Shown here piece by piece: positions 1-11,984 of a stretch of 64,000 bases of DNA. A program made the translations under genes and the position numbers. This DNA comes from Acidobacteriota bacterium (GTDB lineage Bacteria > Actinomycetota > Acidimicrobiia > Acidimicrobiales > Palsa-688). Numbering within the stretch: the first letter of the stretch is position 1; each line of letters begins with the position of its first letter. The stretch is from NCBI GenBank assembly GCA_028876385.1, contig JAGWSF010000098.1, forward strand, positions 1-64,000, read 5' to 3'. The notes under the pieces were generated by a model. It was not told the origin of the DNA. It was given only the letters and a program-made list of their open reading frames with translations, and ran no database searches.

Positions 1-22
1 CGGGCGTCCCACCGGGTGTCGG

Positions 23-86
23 AACTCTGGGCGGTCAGAACTCTGGGCGGTCAGAACTCTGGGCGGTCAGAACTCTGGGCGGTCAG
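23..86. repeat. 16-bp tandem repeat, 4 copies
   Basis: Four perfect head-to-tail copies of aactctgggcggtcag fill 23-86, followed by a partial aac. The last copy contains the stop codon of the minus-strand regulator gene (TCA at 83-85 on the plus strand). There are no spacers, so this is a minisatellite and not a CRISPR array. Confidence 0.95.
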
Positions 87-817
87 AACACCGCCGCGGC
101 CTCAGACCAGGGGGACCCCCGCAACCCGACCGGGCCACTCGAACCCTGGCCGGACAGCGCCTCGGCCAGGGCCCCGGCCGCTTCGCTGACGGCCCCCGAA
201 TAGCGCCGACCGGGATTGCGGGTGGTCCGCTCCACCGGGCCCGAGACCGATACGGCCGCCACGATGGAACCTCCCACCACCACCGGGGCGCTGACCGAGG
301 CCACTCCGCGTTCCCGTTCCTCCACGCTCTCGGCCCATCCCTGGGCCCGGACCTCAGGGCTCCCGGCCAGCGCCTTGGCCGCCGAACCCCGGTCCATGGG
401 CAGCACCGCACCGACGGCCACGATGGTCCGCAGGCCGTGCGGGGACTCCATGGCCGCCACGCACACCCGGGTGTCGCCCCCGGGCTGCGAGGCCCGCACG
501 TAGAGCTGGGAGCTCTCACCCGTCACGTCGCGCAGGTGTCCGAGGATGGGCGCCGCCGTTTCGGCCAGCGAGCGGTAGCGGCCGGCCCCGGCTACGAGCC
601 CGAGCTCGGCCAGACGCGGCCCGAGGCAGTAGCGGCCCGCCGCGTCGCGTTCGACGACGCCGTGCACCTCCAGCGCGGCGGCCAAGCGGTGGGCCGTGGC
701 CCGGGGCAGGCCGGTGGCCGACATGAGCCCCGACAGGGCCAGCGGGCCGCCCTCTAGAGCGTCCAGCACCGCGAAGGCCTTGTCGAGCACGCCCACACCG
801 CTTAAGCTCGTTCTCAC
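83..817 (-). CDS. ndgR: IclR-family transcriptional regulator, NdgR/LtbR-like
   Basis: DNA-binding regulator of 244 residues. The N-terminal winged helix-turn-helix starts at [19 protein letters not shown] and includes [23 protein letters not shown]. The C-terminal IclR effector domain carries [24 protein letters not shown] and [18 protein letters not shown]. These blocks match NdgR of Streptomyces and LtbR of Corynebacterium, which control leuCD and other amino-acid genes from the same divergent position (family knowledge). The gene faces leuC 31 bp away. I chose the GTG at 817 because a TAGTGT hexamer (831-826) lies 8 nt upstream, fitting a leaderless mRNA, and because it leaves only a short tail before the conserved [11 protein letters not shown] 829 and more distal starts are possible. 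The stop codon lies inside a tandem repeat. Confidence 0.88.
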   Translation of the reverse strand: MRTSLSGVGVLDKAFAVLDALEGGPLALSGLMSATGLPRATAHRLAAALEVHGVVERDAAGRYCLGPRLAELGLVAGAGRYRSLAETAAPILGHLRDVTGESSQLYVRASQPGGDTRVCVAAMESPHGLRTIVAVGAVLPMDRGSAAKALAGSPEVRAQGWAESVEERERGVASVSAPVVVGGSIVAAVSVSGPVERTTRNPGRRYSGAVSEAAGALAEALSGQGSSGPVGLRGSPWSEAAAVF

Positions 818-848
818 TATCCAAGACACTATCTCAGGATGTGGGAAC
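815..848. promoter_or_regulatory. ndgR/leuC divergent promoter-operator region
   Basis: Only 31 bp separate the two start codons. A TAGTGT -10 candidate for ndgR occupies 831-826 on the minus strand. On the plus strand, the heptamer cactatc occurs twice, at 815-821 and 827-833, 12 bp apart. This direct repeat covers the ndgR -10 and start, so it is a candidate autoregulatory site of the IclR regulator. An aggat purine stretch at 836-840 is the only plausible, weak ribosome binding site for leuC. Confidence 0.45.
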
Positions 849-2249
849 ATGCCTAGTACGCTGGCCGACAAGGTCTGGGAGCGCCACGTGGTCAGGGCGG
901 CCGAGGGCGAGCCCGATCTCCTCTACATCGATCTGCACCTGGTTCACGAGGTCACCTCGCCGCAGGCCTTCGACGGGCTGCGGTTGAACGGCCGGTCGGT
1001 GCGCCGACCCGATCTCACGATCGCCACGATGGACCACAACGTGCCGACCACCGACATCACCGGACCGGTCGAGGACCCGGTCTCGGCCCGCCAGATGGAG
1101 GTCCTGGCCGCCAACTGCCAGGAATTCGGCATAAGGCTCTTTCCCATGGGCGATCCCCATCAGGGCATCGTCCACATCATCGGTCCGGAGCTCGGCCTCA
1201 CCCAGCCCGGCATGACCATCGTCTGCGGGGACAGCCACACCTCGACCCACGGGGCGTTCGGTGCGTTGGCCTTCGGCATCGGCACCAGCGAGGTCGAACA
1301 CGTCCTGGCCACCCAGACCCTGCCCCAGCAGCGACCCCGGACCATGGCGGTGGAGGTTTCGGGGCGCCTTCCCGATGGCGTCACCCCCAAGGACCTCATC
1401 CTGGCCGTGATCGGCCAGATCGGCACCGGCGGGGGGATGGGCCACATCATCGAGTACCGCGGTGAGGCGGTGCGGGCCCTCTCCATGGAGGGGCGCATGA
1501 CCGTGTGCAACATGTCGATCGAAGCCGGGGCCAGAGCCGGCATGGTGGCCCCCGACGACACCACCTTCGCCTACCTGGAAGGACGGCCCCACGCCCCTTC
1601 GGGGGCGGCCTGGGAGAAGGCCCTCGACGACTGGCGCTCGCTGGCCACCGACGACGGCGCCGCCTTCGACCGGTCCGTCACCATCGACGGCGCCGGCCTC
1701 ACCCCCCACGTGTCGTGGGGCACCAACCCGGCCCAGGTCGCGCCCATCGGCTCGGCCGTGCCCAGTCCCGACGATTTCGATGATCCCGCCGCCCGCGAAG
1801 CCGCCGGGCGGGCCCTGGCCTACATGGGCCTGACCGCCGGGACGCCGCTTCGCGACGTGGCGGTGGACACGGTGTTCATCGGGTCGTGCACCAACGGCCG
1901 CATCGAGGACCTGCGCGCCGCCGCCGCGGTCCTCGAGGGCCGCCATGTGGCCCCGTCGGTCCGGGCCCTGGTCGTCCCCGGCTCCGGACAGGTGAAGGAG
2001 CAGGCCGAACGCGAAGGCCTCGACCGCGTATTCAGCGCGGCCGGCTTCGAGTGGCGCAACCCGGGGTGCTCGATGTGCCTGGCCATGAACCCTGACAAGC
2101 TGGCGCCCGGCGAGCGGGCCGCCTCGACCTCCAACCGGAACTTCGAGGGCCGCCAGGGCCGCGGCGGTCGCACCCATCTGGTGTCGCCGGCGGTGGCTGC
2201 GGCCACCGCCGTCGCCGGCCACTTCGCCGCACCAGCAGACCTGGCCTGA
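849..2249 (+). CDS. leuC: 3-isopropylmalate dehydratase large subunit
   Basis: Large subunit of isopropylmalate isomerase, which interconverts 2- and 3-isopropylmalate in leucine biosynthesis, as a heterodimer with LeuD. The 466-residue length is normal. The aconitase signature [20 protein letters not shown] is present. The three 4Fe-4S ligands are the cysteine of FIGSCTNGR and the two of NPGCSMC. The start is ATG 849 ([14 protein letters not shown]), which aligns with other LeuC N-termini; longer upstream reading is out of register with the family. leuD follows after 45 bp, so the pair is presumably one transcript controlled by the adjacent regulator. Confidence 0.97.
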   Translation: MPSTLADKVWERHVVRAAEGEPDLLYIDLHLVHEVTSPQAFDGLRLNGRSVRRPDLTIATMDHNVPTTDITGPVEDPVSARQMEVLAANCQEFGIRLFPMGDPHQGIVHIIGPELGLTQPGMTIVCGDSHTSTHGAFGALAFGIGTSEVEHVLATQTLPQQRPRTMAVEVSGRLPDGVTPKDLILAVIGQIGTGGGMGHIIEYRGEAVRALSMEGRMTVCNMSIEAGARAGMVAPDDTTFAYLEGRPHAPSGAAWEKALDDWRSLATDDGAAFDRSVTIDGAGLTPHVSWGTNPAQVAPIGSAVPSPDDFDDPAAREAAGRALAYMGLTAGTPLRDVAVDTVFIGSCTNGRIEDLRAAAAVLEGRHVAPSVRALVVPGSGQVKEQAEREGLDRVFSAAGFEWRNPGCSMCLAMNPDKLAPGERAASTSNRNFEGRQGRGGRTHLVSPAVAAATAVAGHFAAPADLA

Positions 2250-2294
2250 CCGGGTGCCGACGATCCGCGCACCCCTAGCGAGAGGACATCGCCC

Positions 2295-2888
2295 ATGAAT
2301 CCCGTACGAGTCGTATCCGGTACCGCCCTGCCCGTCGATCGTTCCGACGTCGACACCGATCAGATCATCCCGAGCGACTGGCTGAAGCGGGTCGAGCGCA
2401 CGGGGTTCGGGAAGGGCCTCTTCGCGGAGTGGCGCGACGACCGAGACTTCGTGCTCAACCGCCCCGAGCACGCCGGCGCGACGATCCTCGTCGCCGGACC
2501 CAACTTCGGCACCGGCTCGTCACGCGAGCACGCCGTGTGGGCCCTGATGGATTACGGCTTCGCCGCGGTGATATCGCCCCGCTTCGGCGACATCTTCCGC
2601 AACAACTGCACCAAATCGGGACTGCTCCCGGTGCAGGTCGACGGCGAGGTGGGGCGAAGGCTCCTCGAGGCGGTGGCCGCCGACCCTTCCTTGGAGATCA
2701 CCATCGACGTGGAGCGCCTCACCGTTTCGGCCCCGGCGGCGGGGATCGAAGCCCCGTTCCCCCTGGACGAGTTCACGCAGCACCGCCTGCTCAATGGCCT
2801 CGACGACATCGGGCTGACCATGCAGCACGCCGACGACATCGCCCGCCACGAATCCACGCGACCGGGCTGGCTACCCCAGGTGACGTGA
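2295..2888 (+). CDS. leuD: 3-isopropylmalate dehydratase small subunit
   Basis: Small subunit (197 aa) of isopropylmalate isomerase, providing the swivelling aconitase-C domain over the LeuC active site. Diagnostic blocks are VDTDQIIPSDWLKRVERTGFG near the N-terminus, GPNFGTGSSREHAVWAL in the middle and GFAAVISPRFGDIFRNN after it. The ATG at 2295 is preceded by gcgagagga, an adequate ribosome binding site. It follows leuC by 45 bp and ends 83 bp before the convergent serA. Confidence 0.97.
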   Translation: MNPVRVVSGTALPVDRSDVDTDQIIPSDWLKRVERTGFGKGLFAEWRDDRDFVLNRPEHAGATILVAGPNFGTGSSREHAVWALMDYGFAAVISPRFGDIFRNNCTKSGLLPVQVDGEVGRRLLEAVAADPSLEITIDVERLTVSAPAAGIEAPFPLDEFTQHRLLNGLDDIGLTMQHADDIARHESTRPGWLPQVT

Positions 2889-2971
2889 GTCGCCCCTGAC
2901 CGCGGTCCGGGATCCTGACGGGCGGGCGCGTGTTCCTGACGGGCCCCCGGACCCGGTCGAGAAGGGACGGG

Positions 2972-4564
2972 CTAGACGTCCGCCAGGGCTCGGGCGTCGA
3001 TGATCCCCGGGGTGGCGGCCAGGGCGGTCACCACCTCGGCGGGAACGGCCTGCTCGAAGGAGAAGACCATCATGGCCGTGCCGCCCGAGGCGCGGCGGCC
3101 CAGCTTCAGGTCCACGATGTTGAGCCCCGCTTCGGCGACCAGGCCGGTGGCCGCGGCGACCATGCCGATCCGGTCATCGTTGTGGACCATCAGCATCCAC
3201 CGGGCGAAGGGCAGCTCGATGTCGTGGCCGTCGACCATCACCACGCGGGGCAGTCCGTCGTCGAAGGTGGTGCCGGCCACCGAGTGGGCCCCGCCGCGCA
3301 CGGTGATCAGGTTGCGGTACCCGGCCGGGGCGCCCCCCGACACCGACCGGATCGACAGCCCCCGTTCGTCGGCCATCTGGGGGGCGTTGACGAAAGAGAC
3401 CGGCTCGTCGGTCGACACCGCGAACAAGCCCTTCTGGACGGCCAGGGCCAGGATGCGGGTGTCGTGATGGGCCAGGTCGCCGGCGAACTCGACGTCGAGC
3501 ACGGACGGCAGCTCGGCCGACCCCGGACCCGACGAGCCGATACCACCGAGCGAGGCCCACAGCCGACCGAGCTTCTCGGCCAGGGGTAGCCACGGGCGGA
3601 CCGCCTCGGGGACCTCGGCGGCGGCGATGTTGACCGCGAACGGCACGAAGTCACCGGCGAGGGCCAGCTCCACCTGCTCGGCGATGGTGAGACCGGCCTT
3701 GTCCTGGGCCTCCCGGGTGGAGGCTCCGAGGTGGGGCGTGGCGACGACCGAGGGCAGCTCGAACAGCGGAGAGTCCACGCACGGCTCGGAGGAGAACACG
3801 TCCAACGCGGCACCGGCCACCGTCCCGGCCTCGATGGCCGCGGCCAGCGCCTTCTCGTCGATGATTCCGCCCCGCGCCGTGTTGACGATGCGCAGGCCGG
3901 GTTTGGCCCGGGCCAGGCGGTCGGCGTCGATCAGCCCGGCCGTCTCGGGGGTCTTGGGGAGGTGGATGGTGAGGAAGTCGGCCTCGGACAGGACCTCGTC
4001 CAACGACGCCAGCTCGGCACCGAGCTGACGGGCCCGCTCGGCGCTGATGTAGGGGTCGTAGGCCACGAGGCGCATCCCGAAAGCCGCCGCCCGCTGGGCC
4101 ACCAGGGCCCCCACCCGGCCCAGGCCGACCACGCCGAGGACCTTGCCGAACAGCTCGACTCCCTCCCACTTGGAGCGCTCCCATCGCCCCGCCACCAGCG
4201 CCGCGTGGGCCTGGGGGACGTTGCGGGCCTGAGCGAGGAGCAGGGCCATGGTGTGCTCGGCGGCGGAGATGATGTTGGACTGCGGGGCGTTCACGACCAT
4301 CACGCCGCGACGGGTGGCCTCGGCCACGTCCACGTTGTCGAGACCGATGCCGGCCCTTCCCACCACCACCAGCTTCCGCCCGGCGGCCAGCACCGGTGCG
4401 CTCACCTGGGTCGCCGAACGGATGACGAGCGCAGCGGCGTCGGCCACCGCGACCTCCAGCTGCTCGGGCGTGAGACCGAGAGCCACCTCGACGGTGTGGC
4501 CGGCCCGCCGCAGCCGATCCAGTCCCGGCTCGGCGATCTCCTCGGTCACGAGCACCTTGGCCAC
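2972..4564 (-). CDS. serA: D-3-phosphoglycerate dehydrogenase
   Basis: First enzyme of serine synthesis: oxidises 3-phosphoglycerate to 3-phosphohydroxypyruvate with NAD+. The 530-residue length is that of the long (type I) actinobacterial enzyme. The order is substrate domain, Rossmann NAD domain (KVLGVVGLGRVGALVAQRAA), catalytic region (NTARGGIIDEKAL, ATPHLGASTREAQ), then the ASB domain and a C-terminal ACT domain (NDDRIGMVAAATGLVAEAGLNIVDLKLGR) that usually binds serine for feedback control. I chose GTG 4564, with AGGGG about 9 nt upstream inside the end of the aminotransferase gene. A TTG at 4573 overlapping the previous stop is the alternative. The gene is downstream of aspC in one operon. 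Confidence 0.95.
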   Translation of the reverse strand: MAKVLVTEEIAEPGLDRLRRAGHTVEVALGLTPEQLEVAVADAAALVIRSATQVSAPVLAAGRKLVVVGRAGIGLDNVDVAEATRRGVMVVNAPQSNIISAAEHTMALLLAQARNVPQAHAALVAGRWERSKWEGVELFGKVLGVVGLGRVGALVAQRAAAFGMRLVAYDPYISAERARQLGAELASLDEVLSEADFLTIHLPKTPETAGLIDADRLARAKPGLRIVNTARGGIIDEKALAAAIEAGTVAGAALDVFSSEPCVDSPLFELPSVVATPHLGASTREAQDKAGLTIAEQVELALAGDFVPFAVNIAAAEVPEAVRPWLPLAEKLGRLWASLGGIGSSGPGSAELPSVLDVEFAGDLAHHDTRILALAVQKGLFAVSTDEPVSFVNAPQMADERGLSIRSVSGGAPAGYRNLITVRGGAHSVAGTTFDDGLPRVVMVDGHDIELPFARWMLMVHNDDRIGMVAAATGLVAEAGLNIVDLKLGRRASGGTAMMVFSFEQAVPAEVVTALAATPGIIDARALADV

Positions 4565-4569
4565 CGCTT

Positions 4570-6940
<2,371 letters not shown>

Positions 6941-6951
6941 CCCGTCAGCAA

Positions 6952-7032
6952 CCGGCCACCACCCGACCGGCCACCACCCGACCGGCCACCACCCGACCGG
7001 CCACCGCCCGACCGGCCACCACCCGACCGGCC
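6952..7032. repeat. 15-bp tandem repeat, about 5.4 copies
   Basis: The unit ccggccaccacccga is repeated at 6952, 6967, 6982, 6997 and 7012 (one copy has a single A-to-G change), followed by a partial ccggcc. It fills the convergent gap between serC and ilvC. It would be translated as runs of His/Thr/Gly or Gly/Trp in some frames, but no gene uses it. Confidence 0.95.
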
Positions 7033-7114
7033 GCGCCCCGGTGCCGGGGAGGCGGGCGGCCGGTGCCCACCGGCACCGGCCGCGGGGCCGCCCACTACCG
7101 AGCAAAATGCCCGT

Positions 7115-8143
<1,029 letters not shown>

Positions 8144-8153
8144 TGATTCTCTC

Positions 8154-8654
8154 CTAGCTTGCCTTTCGGGCTTTGGGCAGCGCGACGCGGCCGGTGCGCT
8201 GAATCTCGATGATCCCATAGGGTCTCATCAGGTCCTCGAAGTCGTCTAGCCGGTCGGGGTCCCCGGCCACCATGACGCTCAGTACGGTGGCTCCGACATC
8301 GACGATCTTGCCGTCGAAGACCCCTACCAGCTCGATGATCCCCCGCCGGTCGTCGGGGGTCGCCGACACCGTCATCATGAGCAGTTCCCGTTCGACCGAG
8401 TCGGCCGGGTGCAGCTCGGTGATCTTCACCACGTTGACCAGCTTGAACAGCTGCTTGGTGATCTGCTCGACCGAGGTCTCCTCGACGTCTATGACCAGGT
8501 TCACCCGGCTGAAGCGCTCGTCGTCGGACGGCGCCACCGCCAAGGAAATGATGTTGAAACCCCGGCGGGCGAACAGCCCGCTGATGCGGGCCAGGACTCC
8601 CGCCTTGTTCTCGACCAGCACCGACAGGGTCTGGTGGGTGGACGACCCGGCCAT
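8154..8654 (-). CDS. ilvN: acetolactate synthase small (regulatory) subunit
   Basis: Regulatory partner of IlvB, 166 residues. The N-terminal ACT domain begins [29 protein letters not shown], a valine-binding region in homologues that gives feedback inhibition. The C-terminal ALS_ss domain includes [32 protein letters not shown]. The ATG at 8654 overlaps the ilvB stop by one base (TGATG), with AAGGTGG upstream, so translation is coupled to ilvB. A GTG one codon earlier (8657) is an alternative. Confidence 0.95.
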   Translation of the reverse strand: MAGSSTHQTLSVLVENKAGVLARISGLFARRGFNIISLAVAPSDDERFSRVNLVIDVEETSVEQITKQLFKLVNVVKITELHPADSVERELLMMTVSATPDDRRGIIELVGVFDGKIVDVGATVLSVMVAGDPDRLDDFEDLMRPYGIIEIQRTGRVALPKARKAS

Positions 8655-10396
8655 CACTGAACCACCTTCTTGTCGGTGGGCTTCTGGGAGGGGTGGACGA
8701 CGACGTCATCGTTGGCCGCGCCGGCCGGCACCATCGGGAAGACCTTCTCCCGGGCGTCGGTACGAAAGTCGATCACCACCGGTCGGTCGTCTATCGAGTT
8801 GGCTTTGTCGATCACCGCCTGGACCTCGGAGGGGTCCTCCACGCGGAACGCCGCGCAGCCCATGGCCTCGGCCCACTTCACGTAGTCGGGCAGGTCGGGG
8901 GAGAGGTAGACCTCGCTGTAGCGCTCCTCGTAGAACATCTCCTGCCACTGGCGGACCATCCCCAGGTAGGCGTTGTTCAAGATGGCGACCTTGATGGGTA
9001 TGCGTTCGCTCGAGGCGGTGACGAGCTCCTGGGCGGTCATCTGGAAGCAGCCGTCACCGTCAACCGCCCAGACCGTCCGGTCCGGACGGCCCACCTTGGC
9101 CCCGATGGCCGCCGGCACCGAGAAGCCCATGGTCCCGAGCCCCCCGGAGTTCACCCACGTATAGGGCTCGTTGAAGTGCCAGAACTGGCTGGCCCACATC
9201 TGGTGCTGGCCCACACCCGAAGCCAGGATTGTGCCCTCGGGGGCGCTGTCGCGCAGCACCTCCATGACGTGTTGGGGCTTGAGGGCATCGCCTTCGACGT
9301 GCGGGTCGTAGTGCAACGGAAAGCGCTCCTGCCACCCCGATATGCGACTCCTCCACTCCGACAGGTCGGCGGCTTCTATCCCGGCCGCCCCCAGCGCCTT
9401 GACGATCTCGGTGATCACCTGGTTGCAGTCCCCGACGATGGGGACGTCGGGCTGGCGGATCTTGCCCAGCTCGGCGGGATCGATGTCGACGTGGATGACC
9501 TTGGCGTGCGGCGCGAACGAATCCACCCGTCCAGTGACCCGGTCGTCGAAGCGGGCCCCCAGGGTGATGAGCAGGTCGGACTCCTGCATGGCGGTGATGG
9601 CGGTGTAGTTGCCGTGCATACCGGGCATGCCGAGGCACAGTTCGTGGTCGTCGGGGAAGGCGCCGCGGGCCATCAGGGTCGTGACGACGGGGATGCCCAT
9701 GCGCTCGGCCAACTCCCGCAGCGACTCCGCCGCCCGGGCCTTGAGGATCCCGCCGCCGGCGTAGATCACCGGCCGACGGGCCTCCCCGATCATCCGGGCC
9801 GCCTCTTTGATCATGCGGGGGTGGCCCTTCATGTTCGGCCGGTAACCGGGCAGGGACGCTGCCACCTCGTCGTCGGTCGGCCAGGACCATTCCATCTCGA
9901 CCTGCAGAACGTCCTTGGGCACGTCGAGCAGGACCGGCCCGGGCCGCCCGGTGGTGGCCAGGTGGAAGGCCTGCCGGACCAGGAGGGGGATCTCGTTGGG
10001 ATCCATGATCAGCTCGTTGTGCTTGGTCACCGACCGGGTGATGCCGACCGTGTCGCACTCCTGGAAGCCGTCCGTGCCGATCACGGCCCGGCCGACCTGG
10101 CCGGTGATGGCCACCATGGGCACCGAGTCCATGTAGGCGTCACACAGCGGCGTGACCAGGTTGGTGGCGGCTGGGCCGCTGGTCACCATGGCCACCCCGG
10201 GACGGCCGGTGACGTGGGCGTAGCCCTCGGCCATGTGGCCGGCCCCTTGCTCGTGGCGCACCAGGATGTGGCGGATGGGCGAATCGAGGATCGGATCGTA
10301 GGCCGGAAGGATGCACCCTCCGGGAAGGCCGAAGATCACCTCGACCTGCTCCATCTCCAGGCTCTTGATCAGGGCTCGAGCTCCGGTCATCTTCAT
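8654..10396 (-). CDS. ilvB: acetolactate synthase large (catalytic) subunit
   Basis: Thiamine-diphosphate enzyme (580 aa) that condenses pyruvate with pyruvate or 2-oxobutyrate, the committed step of Val, Leu and Ile synthesis. The N-terminal PYR domain contains the catalytic Glu (VRHEQGAGHMAEGYAHVTGRPG). The middle FAD/transhydrogenase domain follows, then the PP domain with GDGCFQMTAQELVTASSERIPIKVAILNN. ATG 10396 has GAAGGAA about 8 nt upstream; ATG 10390 is also possible. The gene lies downstream of a transcription attenuator with its own leader peptide, so ilvBNC expression should respond to charged Leu/Val/Ile tRNA levels. Confidence 0.97.
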   Translation of the reverse strand: MKMTGARALIKSLEMEQVEVIFGLPGGCILPAYDPILDSPIRHILVRHEQGAGHMAEGYAHVTGRPGVAMVTSGPAATNLVTPLCDAYMDSVPMVAITGQVGRAVIGTDGFQECDTVGITRSVTKHNELIMDPNEIPLLVRQAFHLATTGRPGPVLLDVPKDVLQVEMEWSWPTDDEVAASLPGYRPNMKGHPRMIKEAARMIGEARRPVIYAGGGILKARAAESLRELAERMGIPVVTTLMARGAFPDDHELCLGMPGMHGNYTAITAMQESDLLITLGARFDDRVTGRVDSFAPHAKVIHVDIDPAELGKIRQPDVPIVGDCNQVITEIVKALGAAGIEAADLSEWRSRISGWQERFPLHYDPHVEGDALKPQHVMEVLRDSAPEGTILASGVGQHQMWASQFWHFNEPYTWVNSGGLGTMGFSVPAAIGAKVGRPDRTVWAVDGDGCFQMTAQELVTASSERIPIKVAILNNAYLGMVRQWQEMFYEERYSEVYLSPDLPDYVKWAEAMGCAAFRVEDPSEVQAVIDKANSIDDRPVVIDFRTDAREKVFPMVPAGAANDDVVVHPSQKPTDKKVVQ

Positions 10397-10437
10397 CTGT
10401 TCGGTTCCTTCACGGTCGACTGGTCAGTTTCCGGGAC

Positions 10438-10470
10438 AAAAAAGAACGACCCCCCGATTGGGAGGTCGTT
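10438..10470 (-). terminator. ilvB attenuator: intrinsic terminator
   Basis: Read on the minus strand, AACGACCUCCC (10470-10460) pairs with GGGGGGUCGUU (10455-10445) across an AAUC loop. This gives an 11-bp stem with one G-U pair, followed by C and six U (10443-10438). It sits 42 nt upstream of ilvB and is the attenuator terminator. Confidence 0.9.
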
Positions 10471-10471
10471 G

Positions 10472-10502
10472 GACACACACGCCGGTTGCGGGCGTGTGTG
10501 TC
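10472..10502 (-). promoter_or_regulatory. ilvB attenuator: leader hairpin (segments 1:2)
   Basis: A perfect 12-bp stem, GACACACACGCC with GGCGUGUGUGUC (7-nt loop), overlaps the stop codon of the leader peptide. A ribosome stalled on the Val/Ile codons would cover its 5' arm. The freed 3' arm (GGCGU, 10483-10479) can pair with ACGACC (10469-10464) of the terminator with one bulged A, a weak candidate antiterminator. This pairing is hand-folded, not computed. Confidence 0.7.
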
Positions 10503-10536
10503 AGGTGATTACTACGAGGGTCAGGCGCAGAGCCAC
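10501..10536 (-). CDS. ilvBNC attenuator leader peptide (11 aa)
   Basis: GTG start at 10536 and TGA at 10503-10501 encode MALRLTLVVIT. Six of the 11 residues are the pathway products (three Leu, two Val, one Ile). The two valine codons are GTA, rare in this GC-rich sequence, which would make stalling sensitive. A TATGCT hexamer (10548-10543) ends 6 nt before the GTG, so the transcript should begin at the start codon itself. Position, composition and the downstream hairpins together mark this as the sensor peptide for branched-chain amino acid attenuation. No homology is needed or claimed. Confidence 0.85.
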   Translation of the reverse strand: MALRLTLVVIT

Positions 10537-10542
10537 AGCCGT

Positions 10543-10548
10543 AGCATA
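10543..10548 (-). promoter_or_regulatory. -10 element of the ilvBNC operon
   Basis: TATGCT fits the TAnnnT consensus and lies 6 nt before the leader-peptide GTG, placing +1 on the start codon. No clear -35 box is visible. Confidence 0.6.
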
Positions 10549-10598
10549 ACACCATCTCGGACGCGTCGCGGCGGCCTCCGATCCCGGTCGGCGAGAGC

Positions 10599-11972
10599 TC
10601 ACCGGGCCTTGACCAGGATGGACTCGACGACGTCGGACGCCTCCTCGATCTGGTTCATGGCTTCCTCGAGGGAGGCGACGATGTCCTTCCACTTCAACAC
10701 CTCGAGGGCGTCGTAGTCCCCGCTGAAGAGCCGGGACATGCTGCGCCGGTGGATGACATCCCCGTCGTGCTCCAACTCCCCTATGCGTTCCAGGCGTCGC
10801 CTGGCCCCCTGGCGGCTGCGCAGGCAGCCGATCAGGCATCCGAGCTCGACGGCCATGGCGGCCAGGTTCTCGGCCTGCTGCTTCACCTCGGGGATCACCC
10901 CGTCGATGCGCACCGCCTGCATGAACGCCGCCGACGCCAGCATGGCGTCGAGCACGTCGTCGAGAGCCTCGGCCAGGGCGTGTATGTCCTCGCGGCGGTG
11001 GGTCGTGACGAGAGCCGAATCGAGCCGGCGCAGGACCTCGATGGTCAGCTGGTCGCCCTGCCGCTCGTAGCCGCGGGTCTCCTCGCAGCGCTCGTCGATG
11101 TTCGACGGGTCGTTGACCAGCTCGACCAGGACGGCCCCGCACCTGTCGATGTTGGCGGCGAGCCGCTCGAACAACTCCAAGAAGCGGTCGTCGCCGGGAA
11201 AGGCACCCAGCCGGCCCAGCCCGCGCACGAGTCGCCCGCCGAGCCCCCGGGCCGCTTCCGCCGCCTCCCGGGCGGGGCGCCGCCGGAACAACCGCCCCGA
11301 AGTCCGCCGACCAGGCGCCCACCGCCCCGAAGTCAGGCGGGCCGGCGCGGCGATGGCCGACGACCGGCGGGCCAGGTTCACGGCGTGATCGCCGAGGCGC
11401 TCGTAGAAGCGGGCGATCAGGGCCAGTTCGGCGGCCACGGCCGGTTCGACCCCGCCGGCCGCCCCCTCCCGCAGCAGGGCGACCGAGAGACTGTCGAGTT
11501 CGTCGTCGGCCTCGTTGATGTCGAAGCTGAGGTCGCGGGACCGCTCGGCGAAGGCCCGGGTCGACAGTTGCCACATCCGGATGCCGACGTCGCACATCGA
11601 CTGGATGATGCCCCGGGCGCGGGGGCTGATGGCCCCTCCCAGGTCCTGGCGGGCCCGTTGGGCGATGTGCTCGGCCAGATCGGCGCTGCGCTCGAGTTCG
11701 GGAACCATCTGGAGCACCGAGATCAGCTCTTCGAGCTCATCGGGTTCGACGGCGACGTCAGCCAGGCGTTCTTTGATCAGGCCGGTCAGTTCGCCGGCCT
11801 GATCGTCGATCTTGCGGTCACCCTCGATCACCCGCTCGGCGACCTCGAGGTCCTGGTCGAGCAGGGCGACGGTGGCCCAACCGAGGCTCTCCACCACGTT
11901 GGCGTAGAGCACCAGCATGGCCCGGTCGGTCTGCCGGCGGAAATCTTGGCGGCTCGAGCCGGACCTCCCCAC
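10599..11972 (-). CDS. PhoU domain - DUF47 (Pit accessory) fusion protein
   Basis: Cytoplasmic helical protein of 457 residues joining two related families. Residues 1-215 are a PhoU bundle with its metal-site repeats (VPELERSADLAEHIAQ and FYERLGDHAVNLARRS). An Arg/Pro-rich linker spans about 205-258. Residues 260-457 match DUF47/PhoU_div, the partner of Pit phosphate transporters (LFERLAANIDRCGAVLVELV, EDIHALAEALDDVLDAMLAS, EVLKWKDIVASLEEAMNQIEEASDVVESIL). PhoU modulates PstSCAB and the Pho two-component system; DUF47 proteins accompany low-affinity phosphate uptake. No transporter gene is adjacent, so the partner is unknown. GTG 11972 is preceded by TAGATT (11984-11979) at 6 nt, indicating a leaderless mRNA. 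Confidence 0.82.
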   Translation of the reverse strand: MGRSGSSRQDFRRQTDRAMLVLYANVVESLGWATVALLDQDLEVAERVIEGDRKIDDQAGELTGLIKERLADVAVEPDELEELISVLQMVPELERSADLAEHIAQRARQDLGGAISPRARGIIQSMCDVGIRMWQLSTRAFAERSRDLSFDINEADDELDSLSVALLREGAAGGVEPAVAAELALIARFYERLGDHAVNLARRSSAIAAPARLTSGRWAPGRRTSGRLFRRRPAREAAEAARGLGGRLVRGLGRLGAFPGDDRFLELFERLAANIDRCGAVLVELVNDPSNIDERCEETRGYERQGDQLTIEVLRRLDSALVTTHRREDIHALAEALDDVLDAMLASAAFMQAVRIDGVIPEVKQQAENLAAMAVELGCLIGCLRSRQGARRRLERIGELEHDGDVIHRRSMSRLFSGDYDALEVLKWKDIVASLEEAMNQIEEASDVVESILVKAR

Positions 11973-11978
11973 CGTCCG

Positions 11979-11984
11979 AATCTA
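11979..11984 (-). promoter_or_regulatory. -10 element, PhoU-DUF47 gene
   Basis: TAGATT on the minus strand, 6 nt before GTG 11972. Confidence 0.5.

Noticed and set aside
23-86. Possible CRISPR array
   Set aside because: Units are directly adjacent with no spacers. The same holds for the arrays at 6952, 37383 and 57564.
834-2471. 545-codon open frame on the minus strand opposite leuC/leuD
   Set aside because: Composition-driven shadow of the real genes in a GC-rich genome; leuC and leuD on the plus strand have all family motifs.
8693-10549. 618-codon plus-strand frame opposite ilvB
   Set aside because: Antisense shadow; contains no recognisable domain, while ilvB is intact on the other strand.
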